A stretch of 45,659 bases of DNA from an uncultured Bacilli bacterium (GCA_934167935.1 CAKPMH010000007.1:1-45659), one strand, 5' to 3'. Counted from the first letter of the stretch, positions 32,398 through 41,148 are shown. Numbers and translations: made by a program. The notes: generated by a model from the letters alone, not told the origin.

Positions 32398-33113
32398 TAA
32401 ATATTTGTTTGGTTTCTTCCGTTATTTTTTCCTTTATATAATGCTTCATCTGCTTCTACAATTAATTTATTTATGCTTTTTTCTTTACTATTTTTAGTTA
32501 TACCAAATGTCATAGATGTATAAAATTCTTTGATACAATCGTTATAGTTTACTCTTATTTTAGTATTATTTATTAATATTCTTATTTTTTCTATTAATTT
32601 GTATGCTTCTTCTATTTCTAATGAAGGAATTACTATAATGAATTCTTCTCCACCATATCTTCCTATGACTCCTTTATCACCTATGTTTTTTATTAATAAT
32701 TCACTAATTCCTTTTAATACATAATCACCTGCTAAATGTCCATAATTATCATTTATTTTTTTAAAAAAATCTATATCACACATAACCAATATGTATTCAG
32801 TATCTTTTAATTCTTTTAATTTTTCTAATATTGTATACCTATTATAAAGATTTGTTAAATAATCTTTTTCAAGTTTTTTTATTTCTAATTTATATTCTGT
32901 TATATCATTATATACTTGAATATTATATTCATTTATTTTTACATAATCTACTGAATATATTTTTTCATTATAATTTATTTCTTTTAAATTATTATTTTTT
33001 TCATATAATATGAGTGCGATATCGTTATTTTTGTAAATTATATTATCATTTAAATCTAAAACAATTATATATGTATTAATATTATTTAACAATTTTTTAT
33101 AAAAACTATTCAT
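32379..33113 (-). CDS. GGDEF diguanylate cyclase with N-terminal PAS-like region
   Basis: Makes cyclic di-GMP. The C-terminal GGDEF domain (about 85-240) includes DYLTNLYNRY, MCDIDFFKKINDNYGHLAGD and RYGGEEF (152-158), so the active site is intact. The inhibitory RxxD site normally just before GGEEF is absent. Residues 1-75 look like a small PAS-type sensor (LDLNDNIIYKN). No membrane segment. It has a near-consensus promoter of its own. The only c-di-GMP gene seen here; no EAL or PilZ protein is in the window. Confidence 0.88.
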   Translation of the reverse strand: MNSFYKKLLNNINTYIIVLDLNDNIIYKNNDIALILYEKNNNLKEINYNEKIYSVDYVKINEYNIQVYNDITEYKLEIKKLEKDYLTNLYNRYTILEKLKELKDTEYILVMCDIDFFKKINDNYGHLAGDYVLKGISELLIKNIGDKGVIGRYGGEEFIIVIPSLEIEEAYKLIEKIRILINNTKIRVNYNDCIKEFYTSMTFGITKNSKEKSINKLIVEADEALYKGKNNGRNQTNIYKKNED

Positions 33114-33143
33114 GATATTACCTTCTTATTATTAATATAATTT

Positions 33144-33172
33144 AGTATATGAAATTATATCTTTCTTGTCAA
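33144..33172 (-). promoter_or_regulatory. Promoter of the GGDEF gene
   Basis: TTGACA (33167-33172), 17 bases, TATACT (33144-33149). One of the best promoter matches in the window. Confidence 0.7.
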
Positions 33173-33177
33173 TTATT

Positions 33178-34230
33178 TTAAACTAATTTGTATGGATCAG
33201 TTTTTGTCCCTGTTCCACTTTTTATTTGTGTATCAAGTTTTAAATATAAACATGGATATATATTATACAATTGTGATTTTTCTTCAGCTTTTTCTATTTT
33301 GTTTTCATCTGATATATACCAAGTTTTATTATCACTCGTTTTATTAAGTAGCCAATAATTTTTACCTAATGATAAATAAGAACTACATTCATTTTTATTA
33401 TAGCATTCTTTATCTAGTGATGAATCAAGATATTCACCCACATTTAAAAGCCCTATGGTATTATAGTCATTGCTTTGTTTTTCTAATGATTTTACGACTT
33501 GACTACTATCTAGAGAATCTACTACTCCTTGATTCCATTTAGAATTTTCATCTATTTTTTCTTTTATTTTTTCACTATAAGTTGTTCCTGTTTCATATAA
33601 AGAATTTAAGTCTTTAATAAAGCCATTTTCTTTTACTTCTTGTTGATTATCTTCCAAATTTATGATTTTAATTTTCATTGTTTCTTTATCAATACTTACA
33701 ATTCTCCATATTTTATTATTAAATTCTATATAGTTATTTGGATTTACACCTTTATATACATAAGCATCTGTTTGTTCATATAATCCGTCTGTTTCACTAT
33801 TTATTTTTACATCTTCACTTTCTATTATTTTTGTTGATGCTAGAGTTATTTTTTCTTCAGTACAATTATCTGTAAAATCATATTCATACTGATTTTTTTC
33901 TAAATTATATTTTACTTTAATATAATTTTTACTTCTATCTATTACTTCATTTGTTTTAGGATTTTTAAGTTCACCCTTTTTTAAATAGCCTTTATTTTGT
34001 AAAGCTTTCAAACTTATACAAATAGTATTTAAATGATACTTATCATCTGATTTATTTTCTAGCATATAATTTTTAGCACTGTCTTTAAAATTATTAACCT
34101 GTATATTATATGCTTTTTCTTTTGATTGGTTTATTTTTTTTGTTATTGTTTGAAAAGAAATCATTGCAACTACTGATATTATTACAATAACCATAATAAG
34201 TTCTATAAGTGTAAATCCTTTTTTTTTCAT
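33178..34230 (-). CDS. Type IV pilin-like protein at the end of the division operon
   Basis: Starts MKKKGFTLIELIMVIVI, a class III prepilin signal with cleavage after Gly5 and Glu at mature position 5, then a hydrophobic helix. The outer part is unusually large for a pilin (350 aa in total). It contains a domain with NNYIEFNNKIWRIVSID (about 147-163), a pattern seen in surface proteins of gut Firmicutes, and a Trp/Tyr-rich end. Its ATG shares one base with the stop of the penicillin-binding protein gene (TAATG), so it is coupled to cell-wall synthesis genes. Role unknown; a pseudopilin-type envelope anchor is possible. Confidence 0.8.
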   Translation of the reverse strand: MKKKGFTLIELIMVIVIISVVAMISFQTITKKINQSKEKAYNIQVNNFKDSAKNYMLENKSDDKYHLNTICISLKALQNKGYLKKGELKNPKTNEVIDRSKNYIKVKYNLEKNQYEYDFTDNCTEEKITLASTKIIESEDVKINSETDGLYEQTDAYVYKGVNPNNYIEFNNKIWRIVSIDKETMKIKIINLEDNQQEVKENGFIKDLNSLYETGTTYSEKIKEKIDENSKWNQGVVDSLDSSQVVKSLEKQSNDYNTIGLLNVGEYLDSSLDKECYNKNECSSYLSLGKNYWLLNKTSDNKTWYISDENKIEKAEEKSQLYNIYPCLYLKLDTQIKSGTGTKTDPYKLV

Positions 34231-36410
34231 TATTTTTCATCTCCAGTTTCTTTTGTTTTTAACTTTAGTGTTACACTAGTATCTTTATTTATTATATCAC
34301 CTTTTTTTACATTTTGTTCATCAACATAGCCATATCCTTCTATAGTATATTTAACGTTTAATAAATCTAGTATTTTCTCTGATTCTAATCTACTATATCC
34401 TTTTAAATCAGGCATTTCAAATTCACTACTATTTGTTAAAAGTATTACTTTATCTTTTGATGTTATTTTAGTATCACTACTTGGATACTGTTTTATAATT
34501 TTACTACCATTACCTAGTTTTAATATAGTTATTTTATTTTCTTCTAATTTTTTTATAGTACTTTCTGTATCTTTATTGATATATGATTCTAATACGAATT
34601 CTTTATTTTCTTCCTTTTTTATATTATCTGTTACTTTATATTTTGAAATACTCTCTATAATATCTTTAACAGAATCTGATAGTCCTTTTGATGTTTTTAA
34701 ATTAGGTTTTTTTATCATTGCATATATTATATATTCTGGATTATCTTTTGGATACATTAGTGCGATAGAATAAATATACTCATCTTTTACATATTTACCT
34801 CTTTCACTTATTTGTGCGGTTCCTGTCTTACCTATTATATCAAAACCTTCTATTTTATATGCTTTTCCTGTTGTTCCACTATCTGTTCCATTTATTACAT
34901 TATACATAAGATCTTTCATCTTAGATACAGTTTCTTTTTTTACTAATTGTTCAGATTCTTCTTTCTTACTTTCATAATATACTTCTTTTGTATTTGGATT
35001 TATTATTTTATCTACAATATGTGGTTTTAACATTTTTCCATTATTTGATATAAGAGTTAATGCTTGAAGTTGTTGAATTGCTGTTGTTGATATTCCTTGT
35101 CCAAATCCAGCAGTTGCAACTTCTATTTTATAATTAAAATTAATATTTCCAATTTGTTCTCTTGTTAATTCTATATTGGTTGCCTTTCCAAAGCCATATT
35201 TTTTAAAGCATTCTTTTAATTTATTTTTATTTAAATTTTTATTTAAAATATTAGCAATTCCTACATTACTTGAATATTCAAATCCTTTATCATATGAAAT
35301 TGTTCCCCATCCATTATTATTCCAGTCTTTAATAGTGTCATCACCTATTTTATAACTTCCTGATTTGAATGTATCATCTCCATTATATACACCATTTTCT
35401 ATAGCACACATATATGTATATATTTTCATAGTTGATCCAGGTTCATATGTATATGAAACAAGTGAATTTTCGTAATTTTTAATATTTCTTATATTTGGAT
35501 CATAAGAAGGAGTTTGAGAAGTTGCTAAAATATCACCATTTTTAGCATCCATTACTGTTATCATCATAAGTTCTGGTTTATATTCTTCATTTACTTTTTT
35601 TATTGCACTTTCAACAAATCTTTGAATATTTGAATCTATTGTTAAATATATATTATATCCATCTTCTGCATCATTTTTTATTTCTTTTGTCCCACTTATT
35701 TTATATCCATATCTATCTTGTTGATATTCTAAATAACCATCTTTTCCATTCAAAATATCATTATATTCTGCTTCTATACCAAGTTCTCCTGTTATTTCCG
35801 ATTTAGTTTTTTTATCTCCATCTTCTGTTTTATAATTTATTTCTTTTTCTCTTGCATATCCAATTATATATGATGCAAAATCACCATTTGGATAATATCT
35901 TTTTTTAGTTTCTATGAAGCTTATTCCTGGTAAATCAAGACTTTCTATTTGTTCTTTTACTAATTCAGTTATTCCTTTTCCAACTGTACCAAATTCAACT
36001 TGTTTTCTATTTTTTTCTTTTCCTTTTTCTAATATTTCTTTAAAATACTCTTTATCTTCTTTAAGTACCTCTGATAGTTTTTCTGCTGTTTTATCTATAT
36101 CTTTTACATGAAGTGGTACACTTGAATTTTTACTTCTATTTTCATCTAAATATGCAAACATAGTATATGAACTTACATTAAGAGCTAATATTTCTTCATT
36201 TTTATCATATATTGTTCCTCTACTAGCTTTTAAGGTTTGTTTTACTGTATTTCTACTTGATGCGAATTCTGTCATATTTTTACCATATATTTTTTTTGAT
36301 ACTGATAAATATACTAATTGTATATATAAAATCAATAGAAAAAAAGAAAAGATTTTAAATACGATTTTAGGTGAATACCATTTTTTATTTTTAATCTTTC
36401 CTTTTCTCAT
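34230..36410 (-). CDS. ftsI: Class B penicillin-binding protein with PASTA domains (FtsI/PbpB/SpoVD type)
   Basis: The septal transpeptidase that crosslinks peptidoglycan. Order: membrane anchor (17-37), dimerisation domain with KASRGTIYDKN (61-71), transpeptidase domain with STMK (326-329, catalytic Ser326), SSN (380-382) and KTG (528-530), then two PASTA repeats (about 603-663 and 666-720) that bind muropeptide. Length 726. The place after mraZ-rsmH-ftsL is that of ftsI/pbpB. SpoVD has a similar layout, but with the division operon context a vegetative septal role is more likely. Confidence 0.93.
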   Translation of the reverse strand: MRKGKIKNKKWYSPKIVFKIFSFFLLILYIQLVYLSVSKKIYGKNMTEFASSRNTVKQTLKASRGTIYDKNEEILALNVSSYTMFAYLDENRSKNSSVPLHVKDIDKTAEKLSEVLKEDKEYFKEILEKGKEKNRKQVEFGTVGKGITELVKEQIESLDLPGISFIETKKRYYPNGDFASYIIGYAREKEINYKTEDGDKKTKSEITGELGIEAEYNDILNGKDGYLEYQQDRYGYKISGTKEIKNDAEDGYNIYLTIDSNIQRFVESAIKKVNEEYKPELMMITVMDAKNGDILATSQTPSYDPNIRNIKNYENSLVSYTYEPGSTMKIYTYMCAIENGVYNGDDTFKSGSYKIGDDTIKDWNNNGWGTISYDKGFEYSSNVGIANILNKNLNKNKLKECFKKYGFGKATNIELTREQIGNINFNYKIEVATAGFGQGISTTAIQQLQALTLISNNGKMLKPHIVDKIINPNTKEVYYESKKEESEQLVKKETVSKMKDLMYNVINGTDSGTTGKAYKIEGFDIIGKTGTAQISERGKYVKDEYIYSIALMYPKDNPEYIIYAMIKKPNLKTSKGLSDSVKDIIESISKYKVTDNIKKEENKEFVLESYINKDTESTIKKLEENKITILKLGNGSKIIKQYPSSDTKITSKDKVILLTNSSEFEMPDLKGYSRLESEKILDLLNVKYTIEGYGYVDEQNVKKGDIINKDTSVTLKLKTKETGDEK

Positions 36411-36421
36411 TTTTACACATC

Positions 36422-36715
36422 CTATCTATTTACAACAATAATATTTTCGTTGTTATATGCAAGTCCCATGTCTTCTACAACTTCCTTTACTTTATCAAAT
36501 GAAGTTAATTCATTTACTTTCATAGTTAGGCTTTCATTTTTTTTACTTTGACTATTTATATCGTAATTCATTTTTTCAATACTCATACTTAGGTGAGATA
36601 CACCTGCTCCGCAAAAGACTTTAAGTACCAAAGTAAAAGCTAAGCAAAATGTTGCTGTTACATATAAAAATCTTTCACCTTTAGTTATTTTTGCTTTTTT
36701 CTTTTTCTTGCTCAT
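36422..36715 (-). CDS. ftsL: FtsL-like division protein
   Basis: 97 residues: a very basic start (SKKKKKAKITKGE), one membrane helix (about 16-38) and an outer coiled coil (SMSIEKMNYDINSQ ... ESLTMKVNELTS). This is the topology of FtsL/DivIC proteins that hold the septal synthase complex together. The sequence is poorly conserved, so the call rests on size, topology and place between rsmH and the PBP gene. Confidence 0.8.
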   Translation of the reverse strand: MSKKKKKAKITKGERFLYVTATFCLAFTLVLKVFCGAGVSHLSMSIEKMNYDINSQSKKNESLTMKVNELTSFDKVKEVVEDMGLAYNNENIIVVNR

Positions 36716-36716
36716 A

Positions 36717-37640
36717 TTATCCCTCTTTTATTCTTTCTATTACTCGTAATTTGGCACTTCTTGCTCTATTATTTTCTTTTAATTCTTCCTTACTTGGTTT
36801 ATATGTTCCAATTATTTTAAAGTCTTTTTGATATTCTTTTGGTATAATTGGTAATTTTTCTACATTTTTATCTATTTTAGATACTTCGTTAAATATATCT
36901 TTACATATTTTATCTTCTAATGAATGAAATGTTATTACACATATTCTTCCACCTACATTTATAAGTTCTAAAGCATCTTTTAGTGATTTTTCAAATACAT
37001 CTAATTCATGATTTACTTCTATTCTTATTGCTTGAAATACTTTTCTTGCTGGATGTTTTTCTCTTTTATACTTTTCTGGAACATTTTCTTTTATTATTTC
37101 TACAAGTTCTAAAGTTGTTTCAATATTTTTGTTTTCTCTATAATTAATAATTCCATTTGCTATACTTTTTGAATATTTTTCTTCTCCATATTTATAAAAA
37201 ATATCTACAAGTTTTTGATAAGAATATGTATTTACAACGTCATATGCAGTTAATTTTGATTTTGTATCCATACGCATATCAAGTTTAGCATCTTTATGAA
37301 AGCTAAAGCCTCTATAATCTTCATCTAATTGTGGAGATGATACACCAAGATCATATAAAATTCCATCTACCTTTTTTATGTTTCTTTTATATAGTTCATC
37401 TTTTATGTTTACAAAATTACTTCTTATTATTTCATAGTTATTTCCAATATTTTTTAATTTTTCATTGCTTATTTTTATTGCTTCATCATCTTGATCAAAA
37501 GCATATAAGTAACCTTTTTTAATTTTATTTAAAATATTGCTACTATGTCCTGCATAACCCAATGTACAATCTACTATTACACTTGATTCATTTAAATTAA
37601 GTTTTGAGATACTTTCATTTAACAACACACTTTTATGCAT
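36717..37640 (-). CDS. rsmH: 16S rRNA m4C1402 methyltransferase RsmH
   Basis: Methylates N4 of C1402 in 16S rRNA. Visible: HKSVLLNESI at the start, VDCTLGYAGHSSNIL (SAM motif I), DGILYDLGVSSPQLDE, RGFSFHKDAKLDMRMD, HPARKVFQAIRIEVNHELD and ITFHSLEDKI. Length 307. It overlaps mraZ by 8 bases, the standard division-operon arrangement. Confidence 0.96.
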   Translation of the reverse strand: MHKSVLLNESISKLNLNESSVIVDCTLGYAGHSSNILNKIKKGYLYAFDQDDEAIKISNEKLKNIGNNYEIIRSNFVNIKDELYKRNIKKVDGILYDLGVSSPQLDEDYRGFSFHKDAKLDMRMDTKSKLTAYDVVNTYSYQKLVDIFYKYGEEKYSKSIANGIINYRENKNIETTLELVEIIKENVPEKYKREKHPARKVFQAIRIEVNHELDVFEKSLKDALELINVGGRICVITFHSLEDKICKDIFNEVSKIDKNVEKLPIIPKEYQKDFKIIGTYKPSKEELKENNRARSAKLRVIERIKEG

Positions 37641-38067
37641 TTAAATCACTTTGAAATAGTTTATCAGCTATATCTGATAAATCTGCTTCATTTTCTTCTA
37701 TAAATGTATTCCAATTATTTTTACTCCAAACTTCTAAATGATCATTTACACCTATTATTACGCAATCTTTTTCTAGTGATGCATAATTAATTAGGGGAAG
37801 TGAAATGTTTACTCTACCTTGTTTATCAAAATCACTAATAGTGGCTCCTGATAAGAAAAATCTCATAAATTTACGGGCATCTTTTGTATTTGGCAATTCT
37901 CTATATTTATCGATTACTTTTGACCATTCATTATTAGGATAAATAAATAAGCAATTATCTAATCCTCTTGTTACAACAAAATTTGATCCAAGTTCATATC
38001 TTATTTTTGCTGGAATTGTAAGTCTACCTTTATCATCAATTGTATGATGATATTCACCCATAAACAT
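37633..38067 (-). CDS. mraZ: Transcriptional regulator MraZ
   Basis: Binds DNA through its AbrB-like folds and represses its own division/cell-wall operon. The start MFMGEYHHTIDDKGRLTIPAK and the second repeat DKQGRVNISLPLINYASL each carry the DxxGR(L/V) motif. Length 144 is normal. GGTGA precedes the ATG at 38067. Four GTGG repeats at exact 10-base steps lie just upstream, matching the known MraZ operator. Confidence 0.96.
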   Translation of the reverse strand: MFMGEYHHTIDDKGRLTIPAKIRYELGSNFVVTRGLDNCLFIYPNNEWSKVIDKYRELPNTKDARKFMRFFLSGATISDFDKQGRVNISLPLINYASLEKDCVIIGVNDHLEVWSKNNWNTFIEENEADLSDIADKLFQSDLNA

Positions 38068-38076
38068 AAAATCACC

Positions 38077-38110
38077 CCACTTTTCTCCACATTAAACCAC
38101 CATGTACCAC
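38077..38110 (-). promoter_or_regulatory. MraZ-binding repeats (four GTGG boxes)
   Basis: On the minus strand GTGG begins at 38110, 38100, 38090 and 38080, exactly 10 bases apart, between the -10 and the mraZ ATG. MraZ is known to bind such tandem repeats in bacilli, mollicutes and E. coli, so the operon is very likely autoregulated. Confidence 0.85.
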
Positions 38111-38111
38111 T

Positions 38112-38140
38112 ATTTTACCATTTTATAGGTTTAATGTAAA
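38112..38140 (-). promoter_or_regulatory. Promoter of the mraZ division operon
   Basis: TTTACA (38135-38140), 17 bases, TAAAAT (38112-38117). The MraZ boxes start right after the -10. Confidence 0.65.
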
Positions 38141-38163
38141 TAGTTTTTTTCCTTTTTAAGCAT

Positions 38164-38189
38164 AAAAAAAAGTAAGTTTTTAACTTACT
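38164..38189 (-). terminator. Terminator of the tcdA operon
   Basis: AGTAAG / CTTACT with a 7-base loop and a long T-run on the minus strand, overlapping the end of the unknown gene at 38180. Confidence 0.75.
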
Positions 38190-38707
38190 AAAATATCGCC
38201 TATTACATCTGCTATATTATTTAATGTATCCATTATATAATATATTTTATCTTTAATAAAATGGTTTTTAGCTTTACTTGTATTTATTTTAATTATACTT
38301 CCATCTATAAATTCTTTTACTTCTATTTCTGTATTATATCTTTTATATCTTTTTTCTATATTTTCTATATCATATTCTTTATTCATATAATAATATATTT
38401 CTTTTTTATTAATGTAAATTGAATCTTTTACGACTTTCTTTAAATATTTATTTATCATATTTGCATTTATTATCATATAATCTATATTTTTCTTTTTATA
38501 TTTTTTTCTTAATTTTTTTACGTATTTTTTCTTTTTACTTTTTTTCCCATTAAATGATTTTATATTAATAGAGTTTAAAAGATCACATTCTAATATTTTG
38601 CTATTTTTATCAATAGATTCTATAAATCCTTTATTATCTATTCCTATTCCTATTACTTTGCCACTCATATTTTTAATATATTTTTTTATAGTATTATTTA
38701 CTTCCAA
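38180..38707 (-). CDS. Hypothetical Lys-rich protein downstream of tcdA
   Basis: Not recognised. About 175 residues, basic, no membrane helix. VIGIGIDNKGFIES (about 18-31 from the start chosen) is followed by ILECDL and, later, YMIINANMI. The spacing is faintly like the nucleotide-binding strands of a Rossmann-type methyltransferase, but the key residues are not convincing. The start is uncertain: a TTG at 38707 with AGGTGA before it is preferred; a GTG at 38716 is also open. It overlaps the end of tcdA, so it is probably translated with it. Confidence 0.5.
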   Translation of the reverse strand: MEVNNTIKKYIKNMSGKVIGIGIDNKGFIESIDKNSKILECDLLNSINIKSFNGKKSKKKKYVKKLRKKYKKKNIDYMIINANMINKYLKKVVKDSIYINKKEIYYYMNKEYDIENIEKRYKRYNTEIEVKEFIDGSIIKINTSKAKNHFIKDKIYYIMDTLNNIADVIGDILVS

Positions 38708-39383
38708 TTTTATCACCTACTATATCATTTATGACGTAACTTGTACACATTAAACCAGATATTGCTGGTACAAAGCTATTTGATGCGATTACTTTACTAT
38801 TAACTTTTTTTGCTTCTGTGCTTGATACAACCATTATTTTTCCTTTTAATTTTTCATCTTTTATCATTTTTCTTATTTTTTTAGCAATTGGATCATAGCT
38901 AGTTTTTCTAACATCTATTATTTTTAATTTTGTGGGATCCATTTTATACCCGGTTCCCATTGATGAGATAAATTTTATATTATTTTTTAAACATTCTCTT
39001 ATTATCTGTTTTTTTATTTCTACTGTATCACATGCATCTATTACATAGTCATATTCTTTTATATTTAAAATATCAAAATTATCTAGTGTTATTTTTTCTT
39101 TTATTATATTTAAATTACAATTTTTATTTATTTGTTCTATTCTTTTTTTTGCTTCTTCTACTTTTAAATTTCCTATATTATTATTAAGTGTAATTATTTG
39201 TCTATTTAAATTTGTAACATCTATTTTATCATAATCAACTATTGTAATATTTTCTATTCCACTTCTTATAAGTGATTCAAGTGCATATCCTCCAACGCCA
39301 CCTATTCCTACTAATAAAACTTTTGTATTTTTTATTTTTTCTATGTTTTCCATTCCTATTAATAATTCTAATCTATCTAGCAT
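38694..39383 (-). CDS. tcdA: tRNA threonylcarbamoyladenosine dehydratase TcdA (ThiF/E1-like)
   Basis: Converts t6A37 in tRNA to its cyclic form using ATP. The E1-like fold shows VLLVGIGGVGGYALESLIRSG (nucleotide-binding), DYDKIDVTNLNRQI, YVIDACDTVEIK and SSMGTGYKMDPTKL, with the YgdL/TcdA-specific DPIAKKIRKMIK. At 229 residues it suits TcdA rather than MoeB or ThiF, and no sulfur carrier gene is adjacent. MtaB (24454-25758) also acts on t6A37. Confidence 0.9.
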   Translation of the reverse strand: MLDRLELLIGMENIEKIKNTKVLLVGIGGVGGYALESLIRSGIENITIVDYDKIDVTNLNRQIITLNNNIGNLKVEEAKKRIEQINKNCNLNIIKEKITLDNFDILNIKEYDYVIDACDTVEIKKQIIRECLKNNIKFISSMGTGYKMDPTKLKIIDVRKTSYDPIAKKIRKMIKDEKLKGKIMVVSSTEAKKVNSKVIASNSFVPAISGLMCTSYVINDIVGDKIGSK

Positions 39384-39398
39384 TTTATCACCTATATA

Positions 39399-39404
39399 AT
39401 TATA
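39399..39404 (-). promoter_or_regulatory. Extended -10 promoter of tcdA
   Basis: TG-A-TATAAT (hexamer 39399-39404), 15 bases before the ATG, with AGGTGA between. Confidence 0.6.
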
Positions 39405-39418
39405 TCATTTAACTTAAA

Positions 39419-39442
39419 AAAAAGCTATTTTAAATAGCTTTT
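39419..39442 (-). terminator. Terminator of the deacetylase gene
   Basis: AAAAGCTATTT / AAATAGCTTTT followed by T. It overlaps the last codons. Confidence 0.75.
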
Positions 39443-40681
39443 AAATGTTTCAAGTGAATCGTTTGCAAATATGGTTTTTCTCTTTAAGAGTAATCTATTT
39501 GTATTATAATCACTATATCCATCTGTTGTCCATTGACCTATAAATGCTAAATGAAAACCACTTTGTTTTAATAAGTTAATAGCTCTTTCATTCCAATCAA
39601 AAAATGGATATGAAAAATATTTTGAACCGTTTAATTTTTGTTTTGATATTTTTAAATCGTCTAATATTTTATTTTTATCTTCACAAAGTAATTGTCCTCC
39701 TTGTTCACCACCTGGACATTTATAATTATTATGAAGGTTATTTGTATGTGATTCAAAACTTACATATGTTGATTTTAATTTATATGAATCATATCTTCCT
39801 GTTATTATAAAATATGTTGCATATAATTTATATTTTTCAAGTATTTCAATTGCATTTTTAGCAAGGTTTCCATCATCTAAAGTTATAACAACTGTTTTTA
39901 TTGGAATATTTATTTTTTTATCTAAAAACATTTCTAATTCTTCCATCGTAAGCGTTAAATAATTATTTTCACTTAAGTATTTCATTTGACTATCAAATTG
40001 TTTATATGGATGACATATAGCCTTATTTTTGCATTTTTCATTTTCTTTATAAACTGCATGATATGTAAATGTTCTAATATTATTTCTTGTTTTTTCACTA
40101 GTATTTTTATGATATTTAAGTTTTGATTCTGATTTTTTTATATATAGTAAAGTATTATTATATGAAACGTAATATCTATCTGTTTCTTCTATTATTAAAG
40201 GTAGACTAACAGAACTATCTATTTGATATGCATAACCTAGTTCATTATATAATGTAGTTTTTATATCTGTTACAACGTTTTGATTAAACAAAACATATTT
40301 TTTATATCTATCATTAATACTAATATTTTCTATTTTTTCTACATAATTATATTTAATAAAATAGTTTAAATTTTTTATTTTGAAATATTCTTTTTTTTCA
40401 TTAATATTTATATTTTCTAATTCTAGTTCGATATTTTTATTTATTCTTCCAATTTTTATATATTTATTATTTTTGTATTCATATAAATTAGCTTCTTTAA
40501 TTGTTTTTACATATTTATTATAATGATTAGTTATATCTTTTATTTTATTTTCTTTTAAAAGATTCTTTTGTATTTTAATTTCTTCTATTTTTTTAGAATT
40601 TATTCTTTTTACAATTGTATGGGCTAAAAAAAGATCAAGAATTACTAATAAAAGGATTAATAACAAAAATGACTTTTTCAT
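39425..40681 (-). CDS. Membrane-anchored polysaccharide deacetylase (NodB/CE4)
   Basis: Likely removes acetyl groups from cell-wall or surface sugars outside the cell. A signal anchor (4-22) precedes a helical stalk and an SH3-like or beta stretch (60-185). The NodB domain follows, with TLDDG (267-271; general base and metal Asp) and SHTNNLH (311-317; metal His312 and His317), then FSYPFFDWNE. The variant motif spacing is seen in CE4 relatives such as YxkH. Tyr/Lys/Asn-rich like the neighbours. AGGTGA precedes the ATG; TATAAT is at 40698-40703. Confidence 0.85.
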   Translation of the reverse strand: MKKSFLLLILLLVILDLFLAHTIVKRINSKKIEEIKIQKNLLKENKIKDITNHYNKYVKTIKEANLYEYKNNKYIKIGRINKNIELELENININEKKEYFKIKNLNYFIKYNYVEKIENISINDRYKKYVLFNQNVVTDIKTTLYNELGYAYQIDSSVSLPLIIEETDRYYVSYNNTLLYIKKSESKLKYHKNTSEKTRNNIRTFTYHAVYKENEKCKNKAICHPYKQFDSQMKYLSENNYLTLTMEELEMFLDKKINIPIKTVVITLDDGNLAKNAIEILEKYKLYATYFIITGRYDSYKLKSTYVSFESHTNNLHNNYKCPGGEQGGQLLCEDKNKILDDLKISKQKLNGSKYFSYPFFDWNERAINLLKQSGFHLAFIGQWTTDGYSDYNTNRLLLKRKTIFANDSLETFKSYLK

Positions 40682-40711
40682 AGTATCACCTATAGTAATT
40701 ATATAATATCA

Positions 40712-40828
40712 TCATTTTAAATGAAATATTTTTTTAATAAATTTTTTTATTTTATTTTCTTTCATTAAGTTATTTAATTCTTTAACACTAAAAAATTCTT
40801 CTTTATTTTCTTTAAATAATATATTCAT
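40712..40828 (-). CDS. Small basic protein, 38 aa
   Basis: ATG at 40828 follows AGGAGGT 3 bases away, one of the strongest ribosome sites here. The peptide (MNILFKENKEEFF ... IKKFIKKIFHLK) is Lys-rich with an amphipathic end and no membrane helix. Reading farther upstream is open but the strong site favours this start. It is divergent from the putative toxin peptide at 41005. No family recognised. Confidence 0.5.
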   Translation of the reverse strand: MNILFKENKEEFFSVKELNNLMKENKIKKFIKKIFHLK

Positions 40829-40907
40829 ACTACCTCCTATAATTAATATACAATATGAATTTATTTTTTCCTTTAAATAATATTTTTTTAAATTTTTTAT
40901 CATTATA

Positions 40908-40936
40908 TTGATATAAGAACATTTGTTTGTTATAAT
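40908..40936 (+). promoter_or_regulatory. Promoter of the small membrane peptide
   Basis: TTGATA (40908-40913), 17 bases, TATAAT (40931-40936): five of six and six of six consensus bases. Start point expected near 40943. Confidence 0.75.
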
Positions 40937-41004
40937 ATTTATAGGAACATTTAGTTGTTGAGTGTCTACCTCTAATCTTTTTTTAGAGAGGAGGTTTGAT
41001 AAAA

Positions 41005-41097
41005 ATGAAAAAAAGAATTTTTGTTATAGAAGTTCTTAAATTTATTTCTATCATTTTACTACTCTTAATCATTTTGATTATCGTAATAAAAAAATGA
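41005..41097 (+). CDS. 30-aa hydrophobic peptide, putative type I toxin
   Basis: ATG at 41005 lies 10 bases after a GAGGAGG site. The peptide has a basic start (MKKR), about 22 Ile/Leu/Val/Phe residues forming one membrane helix, and KK at the end, then TGA. Size, topology, near-consensus promoter, masked ribosome site, long-range mRNA pairing and a convergent antisense unit all match type I toxins such as TxpA or BsrG, though the sequence itself is not one I recognise. The toxin would insert in the membrane. A leader peptide or a small regulatory membrane protein are alternatives. Confidence 0.65.
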   Translation: MKKRIFVIEVLKFISIILLLLIILIIVIKK

Positions 41098-41128
41098 CAC
41101 TTAATTCATCATATGAATTAAATGTCTA
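41089..41128 (-). terminator. Terminator of the antisense RNA
   Basis: GACATTTAATTCA pairs with TGAATTAAGTGTC on the minus strand (13 pairs with one G-U; the plus strand has a C-A mismatch there), followed by seven T. The asymmetry shows it is built for the minus strand. Confidence 0.75.
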
Positions 41129-41148
41129 AACCTATATATTGTGGGTAG

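Noticed and set aside
41005..41097. The 30-codon peptide as a leader peptide controlling the genes nearby
   Set aside because: No gene lies downstream on the same strand and its transcript has its own terminator, so attenuation of a neighbour does not fit.
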